DNA of 64,000 nt from Fluctibacter corallii (GTDB taxonomy: Bacteria; Pseudomonadota; Gammaproteobacteria; Enterobacterales; Alteromonadaceae), in NCBI RefSeq assembly GCF_025751585.1, contig NZ_JAOWKX010000005.1:13423-77422 (forward strand), in the 5' to 3' direction. Position numbers and translations under genes: made by a program. This document shows, in pieces, positions 28,561 through 38,496 of the stretch. The notes beneath the pieces were generated by a model. The model saw only the letters and a list, made by a program, of their open reading frames with translations. It had not been told where the DNA came from and did no database searches. Numbering within the stretch: the first letter of the stretch is position 1; each line of letters starts with the position of its first letter.

Positions 28561-29901
28561 TTAGATACTGGGCTGCATCTTCATACAACTTGCATAGTAC
28601 GTTGTTGTCGCTGGCCAGTCTGAAAAAATACCTAATACCCCAACATCGTTGGCCAATACATGCATAAGTTTTAATGCATCACCATCATTATCTGTGATAT
28701 TACCAATACTTTGATAATACCAGCCTCCGCCAGAGGTTAGGTTTCCGGAGCGTTCGAGAGTCCAAGTGATCACATCAAGGCCAGCGTTTTTAGCGGCCGT
28801 TGCATAAGCAGACGGTACGATGGTGTCATTTGCACCCTCTGTTACTAACACCCACAGCGGAGGCGCGATGATGTTAACCCCATCGGCAACCAGCTCTTCC
28901 ATAGTGGGAGACCACGTAGAGGCGTCATTCGGGTTAAAGGTGGCTTCGTCATAACGTCCGTCAAGGTACACTGCTTGACGACCAAACTCGGGCTCATTGG
29001 CAATCCAATATTTCACGTCGTCAAGGTTGAAAGATTGCGCCCATACATGGTTAGGCTCAATGCCTGCGGCTCTATATTCGTCTATCATCTTTTGCGCGTA
29101 TTGTGCTTGTGTAAATCCATCAAAAGGCATCTCTACGCTTGGAGATTTCAGTTCAGGTGTCATTTTCACGTCAAGGGATGTGAAGAGTTTGATGCTCTCT
29201 GCGTGGGTTAACAAGGTGCCGCGTGTGGAAAATAAATCGGTACGCCAATTGGCCGTGCCATTCAGGTACTCTGCAACGGTTGTGGCTTGCGGATTGGCGG
29301 CGTCCATTTTGCCTTTAAGCGATTTAAATTCAGCTAGCGTTATGTCACTGGTGCAGCATTTAGCTTGAGCGGGTGCCCCTGAAACTGGATCGGCTGGCGT
29401 AAAGGGAATAGAGCACTTCGCCGCCAACTCGGTTTCAAGAATGTTCGTTGTCGTATGCAAATCACATTGAGAATGTCTGCATACCAGTTCTTTGTCTTTG
29501 GTAAAAGTCACATCGCACTCAACGATCCCTGCACCCATGCGCGCTGCGGCTTCATATGATTCACGGGTATGTTCAGGGTACTGCATGGGCGCACCGCGAT
29601 GGCCAATAGAAAAATCTGTCTTGTAAAACGGCCCTTCAGAGCAGGCTTGCATTGCTTCTTTCAACTCCCCATCTTCCATATCATCAATAAGAAAATATGG
29701 GCGATTGCCGATTTGAATATCTTTTCCTTCGCCTTCTGGCACTTTAACAATAACCGCAGTTTCCACCGTTTCCACAATGGTTTGTGTGGTCACAACAGGC
29801 ACTTCTTTTTCCACTTCGACCACTTGCACATCGTCGTCATCACACGCACTCAAAATAAGTGCAGCAATACTAACGGAAGCGATTTTACTTAGTGTGTTCA
29901 T
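28561..29901 (-). CDS. lipoprotein glycerophosphodiester phosphodiesterase
   Basis: 446 residues. A lipoprotein signal ends in LSAC with Cys20 as the lipid site, then DDDD; Asp at +2 would favour inner-membrane retention if the E. coli Lol rule applies. The GDPD TIM barrel is clear: [18 protein letters not shown] (catalytic His and Arg, first Glu region), [14 protein letters not shown], and the second His in VCRHSQCDL. It hydrolyses glycerophosphodiesters to glycerol-3-phosphate and alcohol. Longer than E. coli GlpQ (358). Single gene. Confidence 0.92.
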   Translation of the reverse strand: MNTLSKIASVSIAALILSACDDDDVQVVEVEKEVPVVTTQTIVETVETAVIVKVPEGEGKDIQIGNRPYFLIDDMEDGELKEAMQACSEGPFYKTDFSIGHRGAPMQYPEHTRESYEAAARMGAGIVECDVTFTKDKELVCRHSQCDLHTTTNILETELAAKCSIPFTPADPVSGAPAQAKCCTSDITLAEFKSLKGKMDAANPQATTVAEYLNGTANWRTDLFSTRGTLLTHAESIKLFTSLDVKMTPELKSPSVEMPFDGFTQAQYAQKMIDEYRAAGIEPNHVWAQSFNLDDVKYWIANEPEFGRQAVYLDGRYDEATFNPNDASTWSPTMEELVADGVNIIAPPLWVLVTEGANDTIVPSAYATAAKNAGLDVITWTLERSGNLTSGGGWYYQSIGNITDNDGDALKLMHVLANDVGVLGIFSDWPATTTYYASCMKMQPSI

Positions 29902-30126
29902 AGTTTTCCTTGTTTAATCGGTGTGATGTGGCGCATACGCTATAGATTAATAATGACAAAAAATTTACCGATAGATGAACACTTTGTGCCAATTTTGTGA
30001 CAAAAACACTGGCAAAAAAGAGAGAGGGAAAATTGTAAGGGAAAGCATTCAAGAAAAGATCGTTAAAAGAGCGGAAAGTATCAGACAGCATCTTCTTAGC
30101 GCTAGATGCTGTCTGTGGCGGTAAGC

Positions 30127-30450
30127 TTAACGTGCTGGCAATGTGACCTTTTCAAGTAGGGTTTTAGCGTCTTGGCGTTCTAAGCAACTCGCCAGTGGCG
30201 CACGTTTAAATTGTCTTTTTGACACATTATACGTAACGCCTTCAAAGGACGTTTGTGCGTGCGCGATATCGACACGACACGTGATAGATTCATTACTTTC
30301 ACGATAGATAATCTTAACTTCTTTGCTTTTTTCAACTAAGTTTTTATAGGGATATCCTTTATCGGTATATACCTTTTCTTGCGCAGATATACTGAACGTT
30401 GTTAACAGCATAGCGACAAAATAGACAAATTTTGAAGACATTAAATACAT
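30127..30450 (-). CDS. small exported protein, unknown function
   Basis: 107 residues with a Sec signal peptide (hydrophobic 8-22, cleavage near SISA|QEK). The mature part of about 80 residues has two cysteines (ITCRVDI and ASCLERQ) that could form a disulfide. AAGGA 8 nt before the ATG supports the start. Divergent from a LysR gene 120 bp away, which may control it. No family recognised. Confidence 0.75.
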   Translation of the reverse strand: MYLMSSKFVYFVAMLLTTFSISAQEKVYTDKGYPYKNLVEKSKEVKIIYRESNESITCRVDIAHAQTSFEGVTYNVSKRQFKRAPLASCLERQDAKTLLEKVTLPAR

Positions 30451-30570
30451 AATCTTGATCCTTACATGAATTGCCCGTGGTTGGTTAGTTTGAGAATAGA
30501 GGTTGATTACATGCTGAACAAACGATATAAATTTATATATAGTTAAGTAAAACTTAAGTATTGGTGTGGT

Positions 30571-31485
30571 GTGATTTCATTACCTCCGTTAAAAGCGCTC
30601 CGTGTGTTTTGGGCTGTGGCGAGATATGGCAGTTTTAAACGTGCATCAGAGCAACTGTTTGTGACTCAGGCAGCGGTTAGCCAGCAAATAAAATCGCTCG
30701 AAACCCATTTTGGATGTTCGCTATTTACACGTTCTGTCACGAATACTCACTTAACAGAAGATGGCAAACGGCTTCTACCGTATGTAGAACAGGCTTTTGC
30801 GTCCCTTGAAGATGGGGTTTTACAGTTAATGGGTGATCCCAAACCCGATATATTGAGAATTTCTGCGGTACATTCGTTTACATCGTCTTGGCTTATCCAC
30901 CATCTTTCCAGTTTTCAGTCTCTTTATCCCAATTTGATGGTACAGCTGATGCCTTCAAATAGACTGGTTGACTTTAAAGATGCTGAACTGGATGTCGCAG
31001 TGCGTATGGGAATGGGAAACTATGAGGGAGTTATAAGTCAAAAGATTATGACTGACAAACTCGCGCTTGTGGCCTGCCCATTGGCATTGAAAGGTAAACA
31101 TATAGATGATCCGAAAGAGGTGTTTTCACTTCCCGTTATATTTGACACCAGCCCCGGTTTTCCCGAGATGCTGCAATCATGTGTAGCGTCTTTTGGCCTC
31201 ACTTTCCAACAGTTGCGCTTTCCTATTCAGTCAGATAACGCGGTTCCATTAATTGAGCATGCATTGGCAGGGAAAGGGGTTTTACTGACAAACCGCATTT
31301 TGGTTGAACGATATATTCAGGCTGGCACGCTTGTCGAGTTGTTAGGCTATTGTGCGCCAAGTCGATACTCTCTTTACTTGGTCGCACCGGAACGCCATTT
31401 TTCTTATGCTAAAGTGCAGCAGTTTGTGAATTGGTTCAGCAACGCAGTTCTAGACACCGTCGAAAGTCGTTCGCAAATTAATTAG
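30571..31485 (+). CDS. LysR (GcvA-like) transcriptional regulator
   Basis: 304 residues. It opens SLPPLKALRVFWAVARYGSF and continues into the HTH SEQLFVTQAAVSQQIKSLE, typical of the GcvA/AmpR branch of LysR. The effector domain is complete. The start is GTG; no closer ATG exists. Divergent from the small exported protein at 30127. Confidence 0.88.
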   Translation: MISLPPLKALRVFWAVARYGSFKRASEQLFVTQAAVSQQIKSLETHFGCSLFTRSVTNTHLTEDGKRLLPYVEQAFASLEDGVLQLMGDPKPDILRISAVHSFTSSWLIHHLSSFQSLYPNLMVQLMPSNRLVDFKDAELDVAVRMGMGNYEGVISQKIMTDKLALVACPLALKGKHIDDPKEVFSLPVIFDTSPGFPEMLQSCVASFGLTFQQLRFPIQSDNAVPLIEHALAGKGVLLTNRILVERYIQAGTLVELLGYCAPSRYSLYLVAPERHFSYAKVQQFVNWFSNAVLDTVESRSQIN

Positions 31486-31544
31486 TCATATTCGCTACTC
31501 AAAATCGGGTTTCTAAGCTGATGCAGCGCCAGACTCACAATTAT

Positions 31545-31796
31545 TCACCGGTTCCACTCTATTTGCATTTCAAGAGGTTCTCGTTTTTCGTCTAAACCAC
31601 ACATTTCATCGTAAGGAGTGGATTGCTTTAGCCATACTTCGTCAAAATTGTCATTCTGGAAATGATCTTTGATTTCGTTTAAACAATGAAACGCCATTGG
31701 GTTGTCGTCTTTGTCTCTGACCAGACGCTTTTGCTGACCGTCCATGGTGGCGGCTAGATATGTGCCGCCTTCAATCGATTCAATGAATAACTTCAT
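31545..31796 (-). CDS. DUF6482 family protein
   Basis: 83 residues starting MKLFIESIEGGTYLA, with LVRDKDDNPMAFHCLNEIKD, the VWLKQSTPYDEMCGL block and a short tail. This matches a small family common in marine gammaproteobacteria; function unknown. GGAGG lies 7 nt before this ATG. An in-frame extension to 31883 lacks conservation and is dropped. Confidence 0.8.
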   Translation of the reverse strand: MKLFIESIEGGTYLAATMDGQQKRLVRDKDDNPMAFHCLNEIKDHFQNDNFDEVWLKQSTPYDEMCGLDEKREPLEMQIEWNR

Positions 31797-31891
31797 GCAA
31801 GGGCCTCCAAACGTAAATGAATGCGTATACTCGTTAAGTATAGTCACCCTTTTTCCTACGTGGCGGCGAATGGCAGAGATCACCTTTTGCG

Positions 31892-33127
31892 TTAACGCTC
31901 GCTGTCTATTTCTTCGAAAGATAAACCAGCATGACTGGAGAGACGTTCAATAAGTGTTTCACCCAGTAATGCCGCAGGCGTCCAGAATCCACCGTGGCTG
32001 TCATGCTCTTTGAGGTATTTGTGTAGAGTGACAGCTGTTTCCGTTAGCATCTTTGCGGTGGAGCCGTATCCGGGATCTCTGTCTCCCGTTACTTTTACTC
32101 GTATTGACTGGCTTGATGGCATTTTCCCCAGAAAACGAAGATCAAAAAATCCATTTTCTTGTTCTTCGGGGCTTGGCCCTTCACCTGACTTTGGTAACAC
32201 GAATTGTTCTAGCAACCACCTTGAAGGTGAAAAGGCCGCGGCAGCCGTAAATACGGCCAATCCTGTAGAGGTGGCATATGCGCGGAATGCCCCTTGATTG
32301 TCTTTGCCTGTCAGCATGGCTTCGTCATATTTGAAGTGTTCGCCATAAGCTTTATCTAATAGCGCATTCGTGCGATGAACAATTTTGGTATTGATAGATG
32401 CCATTACAAACGGCGCAGCCCATGCGTTGAATTCGTCTTCGTATTCTGCTGATTTGTGATTGTGTTGCCGAGTAGTAAAGCCATGTTGCTTCGGGCACAG
32501 TGAATAAGGATCCGTCATGACGCGTCGAACGTGAGGGTTGTATCGGGCTTCTTTGATGATATTCATCATTGACGCGGCAGTGCCGCCAGAAAACGATCCC
32601 TTAATACGCTTTACGCGCATTTTTATATGCTCACAAGGCACATTGTATTTCGTTTTCGCTAACTGTTGTAGGTAATACACACCAAGATCTGAGGGCAGAC
32701 TGTCGAAGCCACAAGTGTGCAATATATGTGCGCCAGTGGTTTTGGCAACGTCTTCGTAACGAGACAGCATTTTTTCAATAAACTGTGGTTCGCCAGTGAG
32801 GTCTAAATAATGTACGCCACGCGCTGCACAAATTCTTACAATAGGTTCACCATATATCGCATAAGGTCCCACTGTCGAGATAATGATTTCTGCTTGCTCA
32901 CACATCGCTTGAATTTGACTGTCATTTTGCGCATCACAAAGAATAATAGGAATATCGCTCGTGGCAGCATTATGCTTCTCAAGTACGCTTTTTAATTTTT
33001 TTTCTGAGCGTCCTGCGATCGCCCAGGTGATGTCGCTTCCAGCCGGGTAGGTGTTTAACAAATACTGAACCATTATATTGCCGACAAAGCTGGTGGCTCC
33101 AAAAACCACGATATCAAATTTTTTCAC
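31892..33127 (-). CDS. saccharopine dehydrogenase-like / trans-acting enoyl reductase family
   Basis: 411 residues. N-terminal Rossmann fold: FDIVVFGATSFVGNIMVQYL, then AGRSEKKLKSVLEK and ISTVGPYAIYGEPIV. This family includes saccharopine dehydrogenase relatives and mycobacterial trans-acting enoyl reductases; the lysine-pathway function is unlikely here. NAD(P)-dependent reduction of a lipid-like substrate is a fair guess. It lies upstream of DUF6482 on the same strand. Confidence 0.8.
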   Translation of the reverse strand: MKKFDIVVFGATSFVGNIMVQYLLNTYPAGSDITWAIAGRSEKKLKSVLEKHNAATSDIPIILCDAQNDSQIQAMCEQAEIIISTVGPYAIYGEPIVRICAARGVHYLDLTGEPQFIEKMLSRYEDVAKTTGAHILHTCGFDSLPSDLGVYYLQQLAKTKYNVPCEHIKMRVKRIKGSFSGGTAASMMNIIKEARYNPHVRRVMTDPYSLCPKQHGFTTRQHNHKSAEYEDEFNAWAAPFVMASINTKIVHRTNALLDKAYGEHFKYDEAMLTGKDNQGAFRAYATSTGLAVFTAAAAFSPSRWLLEQFVLPKSGEGPSPEEQENGFFDLRFLGKMPSSQSIRVKVTGDRDPGYGSTAKMLTETAVTLHKYLKEHDSHGGFWTPAALLGETLIERLSSHAGLSFEEIDSER

Positions 33128-33167
33128 GTGACAATGTCTCCTTATTGTTCTCTTCTTTAGCGCGTAT

Positions 33168-33668
33168 TTACTGGTATTTCCACCAATGGTTACTTAACGT
33201 GCGTATACCTGCACTTTGCAGGGTTTGTCTGGTTACTTCAATGTCTTCTTTGCTTAAAAATGTGCCAATGTGCACGCTTTGTTGATGATCTTTAAGGGTT
33301 AATGTGGCTGGGTCTAACGTATTATTTGCTTCAGTAATATGCAAGTGCGCAGAATCACGTTCTAGCCGAGCTCTTGACTCAGGCCGCGTTATACCTGACT
33401 CGATAACAATCTTTTCTTGATCAATAGATATCACTTGTTGCTGATAACTGCCCATGCTGACGCGATACATGAAATAGCCCAACAATGCCATTTCTAACCC
33501 TGCAAATGGCAGAACGATCCACGCCCCTACCATTGCCCAACTCACTGCAATAATCGCGATAATGCACCAAGCGATTAAAATAAACTGTTTAATCTGTTTC
33601 CAACTGGCAGAACGGTTAGGGCTGAGTATGATGATATCGCCCTTCGATGTTAGTGTATGTTTAACCAT
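33168..33668 (-). CDS. DUF2244 integral membrane protein
   Basis: 166 residues. The DUF2244 pattern ILSPNRSASWKQIKQFILI is at the N-terminus, followed by two adjacent membrane helices (about 28-70) and a cytoplasmic tail. Function of the family is unknown, though members often sit near cytochrome oxidase genes; not so here. Same strand as, and 40 bp before, the reductase gene. Confidence 0.82.
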   Translation of the reverse strand: MVKHTLTSKGDIIILSPNRSASWKQIKQFILIAWCIIAIIAVSWAMVGAWIVLPFAGLEMALLGYFMYRVSMGSYQQQVISIDQEKIVIESGITRPESRARLERDSAHLHITEANNTLDPATLTLKDHQQSVHIGTFLSKEDIEVTRQTLQSAGIRTLSNHWWKYQ

Positions 33669-33747
33669 AATCTATTCAGAATAGACGTAGAAAGCAAAAC
33701 GCATAAACTTTACGTTTTATTCAAACCCGATTAATAGGAGCGAGAGC

Positions 33748-34710
33748 ATGCGAGCGGTGATATTAGATAAAGATACCTTTGGCCGCGATGATGTGTCATG
33801 GCAGCGTATTGAACAACAATGCTCGGATGTGAGGTGTTTTAGTCACACTGATGCAAGCCAACTGGCCGCCAGACTTGCTGATGCAGAAGCCGTGTTTGTA
33901 AACAAAGTCGTACTTGATAAGAAAGCGTTGATTCACGCTAAGCAATTGAAATACATTGGTGTACTTGCCACAGGAACGAACAACATTGATCTTAAAGCTG
34001 CTGCGTCTCTTGGCATCACGGTTAACAATGTAGAGGGCTATGGTACTGACAGTGTCGCGCAACATACAATGATGTTGATGTTAGCCCTTGCGGGAAAACT
34101 AACCGCCTATCAGCATGCGATCCAAACAGGCGAATGGTCGGCGTCTGACAGTTTTTGCTTGCTGCACCTTCCTATTACAGAAGTGGCGGGTAAACACCTT
34201 GTAATCGTGGGGTTTGGGACATTAGGGCAGCGTGTAAAAGCCTTGGCTGAGGCATTTGGGATGCGGGTGTCTGTTGCCGCTCGACCTCATCAAGATTATA
34301 CCGAAGGCGCGGCGCAGATAGCCCGTAAGCCGTTAGATTCGCTACTTCCAAGCGCGGATTTCCTATCTTTACATTGTTTATTGTCTGAAGAAACCGAAAA
34401 GCTTATTAATCAGGTGAGACTTCGCCTAATGAAACCATCAGCATGCATAATCAACACGGCACGAGGCGGGCTTATTGATGAACAGGCGTTAGCTGATGCG
34501 CTAACCCAAGGCACTATTGCTGGTGCAGGACTAGATGTGTTGTCTGAAGAACCACCTAATCGTCATCATCCGTTAATTCGTTTGCAACATCCGAATCTTA
34601 TCTTAACGCCTCATAATGCTTGGGCATCAAAAGAAGCAAGACAACGTTTATTAGATTTAGCCGCCGATCATTTTTGTGCGTTTTTACGCTCAGACAAATC
34701 AGCGCGTTAA
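33748..34710 (+). CDS. D-2-hydroxyacid dehydrogenase
   Basis: 320 residues, NAD-dependent family (glycerate/hydroxypyruvate-type). NAD motif VIVGFGTLGQRVKALAEAFG; catalytic Arg in NTARGGLIDEQALADAL, Glu in LDVLSEEPP and His in LTPHNAWAS. The exact substrate cannot be told; glycerate or 2-hydroxyglutarate-like acids are possible. GGAGCG lies before the ATG. Single gene, divergent from DUF2244. Confidence 0.9.
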   Translation: MRAVILDKDTFGRDDVSWQRIEQQCSDVRCFSHTDASQLAARLADAEAVFVNKVVLDKKALIHAKQLKYIGVLATGTNNIDLKAAASLGITVNNVEGYGTDSVAQHTMMLMLALAGKLTAYQHAIQTGEWSASDSFCLLHLPITEVAGKHLVIVGFGTLGQRVKALAEAFGMRVSVAARPHQDYTEGAAQIARKPLDSLLPSADFLSLHCLLSEETEKLINQVRLRLMKPSACIINTARGGLIDEQALADALTQGTIAGAGLDVLSEEPPNRHHPLIRLQHPNLILTPHNAWASKEARQRLLDLAADHFCAFLRSDKSAR

Positions 34711-34805
34711 ACTTTTCTTTGTCTTTGTTGTCCATTTCTATACCTTGAAATTTAACGAAGCGACGCCAGTAATAGGTCGTTAAAAAATAAAATAGGGGAC
34801 GCGCT

Positions 34806-35210
34806 ATGGAGCAACATCAGTTATTTAATGAGGCTCTCATCAAACTTTGCATTCTGATGTATCAGATTGATGGCAAGATTACGCTCGCTGAACAAGATTA
34901 CTTAGATGAGCTAGCGGGTAGTGTAGAATGGCATGGTGATATGGACTATGAAGACTTTCTGAGTTGCGCAATTCATGAAATTCGTGAAGTGATTGATGCT
35001 CAAGAAACCCTGAATTTTATCAGTTCGTTACAAGATGCATTGTCATACAACCCCAACCGAGTATTGTTAGAGGCGAAAGGCATTGCAAAAGCAGATGGCG
35101 ATATTGTCGACGAAGAGCAGGATATCATTGATTATTTAACCAACCGCGTTTTAGCGCGAGCTCTGAGAGCGCAAACGTCTCGAATAAAGGCGTCTCCGAC
35201 CCCAGCATAA
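34806..35210 (+). CDS. TerB-like protein
   Basis: 134 residues, all-helical, acidic. The pattern LIKLCILMYQIDGKITLAEQ ... GIAKADGDIVDEEQDII matches the TerB/tellurite-resistance-like fold with two acidic, metal-binding-like loops (DGKIT and DGDIVDEE). Function unknown. It precedes yoaA by 133 bp. Confidence 0.75.
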   Translation: MEQHQLFNEALIKLCILMYQIDGKITLAEQDYLDELAGSVEWHGDMDYEDFLSCAIHEIREVIDAQETLNFISSLQDALSYNPNRVLLEAKGIAKADGDIVDEEQDIIDYLTNRVLARALRAQTSRIKASPTPA

Positions 35211-35303
35211 ACGTCTTATACGCACAGAATGTGCACGAACATAACCATTCAAGTGAAAAGCGATATAGAAGCACACAAACACCCTGTATATTTTTGTTAA
35301 TTT

Positions 35304-35312
35304 TGGCATAAT
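35304..35312 (+). promoter_or_regulatory. extended -10 promoter candidate for yoaA
   Basis: TGGCATAAT (TGn followed by CATAAT) lies about 30 bp before the yoaA start. No good -35 is visible, which is common for extended -10 promoters. Confidence 0.4.
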
Positions 35313-35342
35313 CACGCCTCGCTTAATGAGGTATCGCTTTTC

Positions 35343-37271
35343 ATGTCTTCTGTCGCTTCACTTTTTTCAACATCTGGCCGCCTTGCACAAGGTATTCCCG
35401 GTTTCAAACCGCGTAAACCGCAAACAGATATGGCGATTGCTGTGGGGGATGCCATACGTGATCAAAGCCTGTTAATTGTTGAAGCGGGTACGGGAACGGG
35501 AAAAACCTTTGCTTATTTAGCGCCCGCATTAAACAGTAAGAAAAAAGCGATTGTCTCGACAGGAACGAAAAACCTGCAAGAACAGCTATTTCACCGAGAC
35601 TTACCGCTGCTTAAAAAAGTGATGGGGAGTCATCGTCGAGCGGCTTTGCTTAAAGGTCGGTCAAATTATTTGTGTACCTATCGCTTACGGCAACACGGCG
35701 GCAACAGCACGATTATTGATAAAGACACATTGTCAGAGTTGTCTCTAGTTAAGAAGTGGTCTACGAAAACTCAAAGTGGCGATATCGGAGAGCTGAAAAC
35801 CTTAGCTGAAGATGCCAGAGTTATCCCTTTGGTGACTTCAACCGTGGACAATTGCCTTGGTAAGGACTGTCCTGATTACGAAGATTGCTATTTGGTAAAA
35901 GCCAGACGAGAAGCAATGGATGCCGATATTGTCGTTGTCAATCACCACCTTTTCTTTGCCGATATGGCCCTCAAAGACACCGGCTTTGGCGAGCTGATTC
36001 CTGAAGCAGACGTCGTGATTTTTGACGAAGCGCACCAAATTCCTGATATCGCCAGTGAATATTTTGGTGAAGCGATATCCAGTCGGCAACTACACGAATT
36101 GGCCAAAGATATCGAGTTGCTGTATCGCACCGTGCTAAAAGATGCTGAACAGCTTCATAAGGCCGCTGAAAAAGTGCGCTTAATTGCCGCTGACTTGCGC
36201 TTATTGTTTCCTGTTGAGCCAGAAAAAGGCAATGCCTTCGAGATTTATGAACGCGATGATATACAGCAGCAAATCACCAAACTTGATGATGCGTTAGGCG
36301 TGTTGTACGAAGTTGTGAAAATTCACATGGGGCGTGATAAAGAACTCGACACTATTTTCGAACGTGTGTGCGATGCCAGAACGCAACTAGCAACGGTAAC
36401 CAATACAGAGCAAAAAAATGTCAGTCTTTGGTACGAAACAACACCGAGGCACATTATATTACATATGACGCCCCTGAGTATCGCGCACAAGTTTGCGGCC
36501 TTTGTGGCTTCTCCGAAACGCGCATGGGTGTTTACTTCTGCAACGTTAATGGTCGACAAGGGCTTTGAGCATTTTCAGCGACAAATGGGCTTAATGGATG
36601 CGAAAACAATGTCGCTTGATAGTCCGTTCGATTATCAACAACAGTCTATGCTGTGTGTGCCAAGATTTTTACCAGAGCCGAATAGCTTTGCATTAAAAGA
36701 CGCCATGGAAGCAGTGGCTAAAGAGTTAATTGATGCCAGTGACGGACGTTGTTTTTTACTGTTTACCAGTCACGCCATGTTACAAGACATGGCACGACGT
36801 CTTGAAGATAAAATCAGTAACAAAATTCTTGTGCAGGGCACGACAACTAAACGGGCGTTGCTAGATGCCTACTTAGAAGACAAACAAGCGGTATTGTTGG
36901 GGACTGGCGCATTTTGGGAAGGTGTGGATGTGCGAGGTAGCGATTTGACCTGCGTGATGATTGATAAATTGCCATTCGCTTCACCAGATGATCCGCTGTT
37001 GCAGGCACGAATTGAAGATTGTCGTAAAGCGGGCGCAAATCCGTTTGCACGAATTCAAATACCGCAAGCCGTCATTACGCTAAAACAAGGAGCAGGGCGG
37101 TTGATACGCGATGAAGGTGACAAAGGCGTGTTGGTCATATGTGATAATCGCTTAATTACAAAAGACTATGCGAAGACATTTTTAGCCAGCTTACCTGATA
37201 TGAAGCGAACACGCTCCTTATCGAAAGCGACCGCGTTTTTGAAACAGATTAGACAAGAGGAAAAAGCATGA
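35343..37271 (+). CDS. yoaA: ATP-dependent DNA helicase YoaA (DinG/XPD type)
   Basis: 642 residues. Walker A in EAGTGTGKTFAYLAPA; DEAH box in VVIFDEAHQIPD; an iron-sulfur cluster with Cys in NYLCTYRL and in DNCLGKDCPDYEDCYL, as in XPD/DinG; motif VI in GAGRLIRDEGDKG. A 5'-3' helicase that in E. coli acts with HolC at damaged forks. The last codons overlap tsaB (ATGA). Confidence 0.93.
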   Translation: MSSVASLFSTSGRLAQGIPGFKPRKPQTDMAIAVGDAIRDQSLLIVEAGTGTGKTFAYLAPALNSKKKAIVSTGTKNLQEQLFHRDLPLLKKVMGSHRRAALLKGRSNYLCTYRLRQHGGNSTIIDKDTLSELSLVKKWSTKTQSGDIGELKTLAEDARVIPLVTSTVDNCLGKDCPDYEDCYLVKARREAMDADIVVVNHHLFFADMALKDTGFGELIPEADVVIFDEAHQIPDIASEYFGEAISSRQLHELAKDIELLYRTVLKDAEQLHKAAEKVRLIAADLRLLFPVEPEKGNAFEIYERDDIQQQITKLDDALGVLYEVVKIHMGRDKELDTIFERVCDARTQLATVTNTEQKNVSLWYETTPRHIILHMTPLSIAHKFAAFVASPKRAWVFTSATLMVDKGFEHFQRQMGLMDAKTMSLDSPFDYQQQSMLCVPRFLPEPNSFALKDAMEAVAKELIDASDGRCFLLFTSHAMLQDMARRLEDKISNKILVQGTTTKRALLDAYLEDKQAVLLGTGAFWEGVDVRGSDLTCVMIDKLPFASPDDPLLQARIEDCRKAGANPFARIQIPQAVITLKQGAGRLIRDEGDKGVLVICDNRLITKDYAKTFLASLPDMKRTRSLSKATAFLKQIRQEEKA

Positions 37272-37951
37272 AGTATTTGGCCATAGATACGGCTACGGAG
37301 GCGTGTTCAGTTGCGCTTTCAGTTGAAGGGAAAATACAAGCAGAATTTGAGATTTGTCCTCAGGCCCACAGTCAAAAATTACTTCCTATGGTTGAGGGTG
37401 TGCTCAAAGATAACAACGTAGCATTGACCGAGTTAGACTTTTTAGCATTTGGCCGAGGCCCAGGTAGTTTTACCGGAGTGAGAATTGCAACGGGCATGTT
37501 ACAAGGGTTGGCGCTAGGCAGTGAGCGCCCAGTTGTTGCTGTTTCTACTTTGGCTGCGATGGCGCAGCAGGCGTTTGACGAAACAGAAGCAACTTGTTGT
37601 GTTGCGGCAATTGATGCTCGTATGGATGAAGTGTACTTTGCTATTTTTGATAAAGTTGATGGCTTGGCAAGGTGCATCGGAGAAGAAGCTGTTTTGTCTC
37701 CACAGGACGCCGTGAAGCTGTTGCCTGATGAGGCGTTTATTCAAGTTGGAACAGGTTGGGAAGCTTATACTGAATTGCAAGTGGCCTCTCAATTTGCCTC
37801 GAGCTCGTCTATTCTTTATCCAAGTGCAGAACACATGCTTAAACTGGCAGAGGCAGATTTTGTTAAAGGGATTGCTTTGTCTGTTGAGCAAATTGAGCCT
37901 GTGTATTTACGTGACAAAGTGACATGGAAAAAGCTTCCAGGACGAGAGTAG
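37268..37951 (+). CDS. tsaB: tRNA t6A modification protein TsaB
   Basis: 227 residues. The N-terminus MKYLAIDTATEACSVAL and the GRGPGSFTGVRIATGMLQGL block define TsaB, the inactive Kae1-like partner of TsaD in making t6A37 of ANN-decoding tRNAs. Overlaps yoaA by 4 bp; the yoaA-tsaB-yeaY-fadD-rnd order is that of E. coli. Confidence 0.95.
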   Translation: MKYLAIDTATEACSVALSVEGKIQAEFEICPQAHSQKLLPMVEGVLKDNNVALTELDFLAFGRGPGSFTGVRIATGMLQGLALGSERPVVAVSTLAAMAQQAFDETEATCCVAAIDARMDEVYFAIFDKVDGLARCIGEEAVLSPQDAVKLLPDEAFIQVGTGWEAYTELQVASQFASSSSILYPSAEHMLKLAEADFVKGIALSVEQIEPVYLRDKVTWKKLPGRE

Positions 37952-38083
37952 GCTACATTGGTGTGATTTTTGCGTATGCGTATGTGTTTTGAATATATTT
38001 AAGTATTCCAAAAATTCAACGCGCAGTATTCGTGCAAAGTTTATACACTATATTGAGTAGACAGGCGAAATTAGAGTAAATAC

Positions 38084-38404
38084 GTGGAAGTAGAATCGTC
38101 GTTGGTGGCTGCACAAAATGGGCTAGCGATTTCACCTTCGCAACCTGAACCACAGCGTCAGGCCGAAGCTCAGCAGCAGCAAGCGCAGCGCCAACAAACA
38201 GAATTACCGCGCACGCAAGTAGTCGTGCGCCAAGCTGATAGTGAAGCTTCTGAACAAGCGGATCGCTTTCGGCAGCAGCAGCGCACGACTTATGAACAGC
38301 CTGATGCACGTTCTCGGTCTGCAATTAATGCGTATCAAGCGCTAGAGCTAGAAGAACGCCGTAGTGAGATTAAATCGTTATTTGGCGTTGACACTTACGC
38401 TTAG
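38084..38404 (+). CDS. small Gln-rich protein, unknown function
   Basis: 106 residues. The first 85 are Q/A/R/E-rich and likely disordered (HPQ-like run around 24-42); the C-terminal 20 (AYQALELEERRSEIKSLFG) look like an amphipathic helix ending VDTYA. The only start is GTG and the ribosome-binding site is weak. Similar tails occur in small proteins of related bacteria as far as I recall, but no function is known. It is inserted between tsaB and yeaY. Confidence 0.6.
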   Translation: MEVESSLVAAQNGLAISPSQPEPQRQAEAQQQQAQRQQTELPRTQVVVRQADSEASEQADRFRQQQRTTYEQPDARSRSAINAYQALELEERRSEIKSLFGVDTYA

Positions 38405-38496
38405 TTCCGCAAGCCCTTTGTGTTTTGATTCATTGTCTATTCAGTTTTATTCTCTAAGCTTTATGTTAGAGTGAAGAAAAACCCCAAGGTTGAGTT

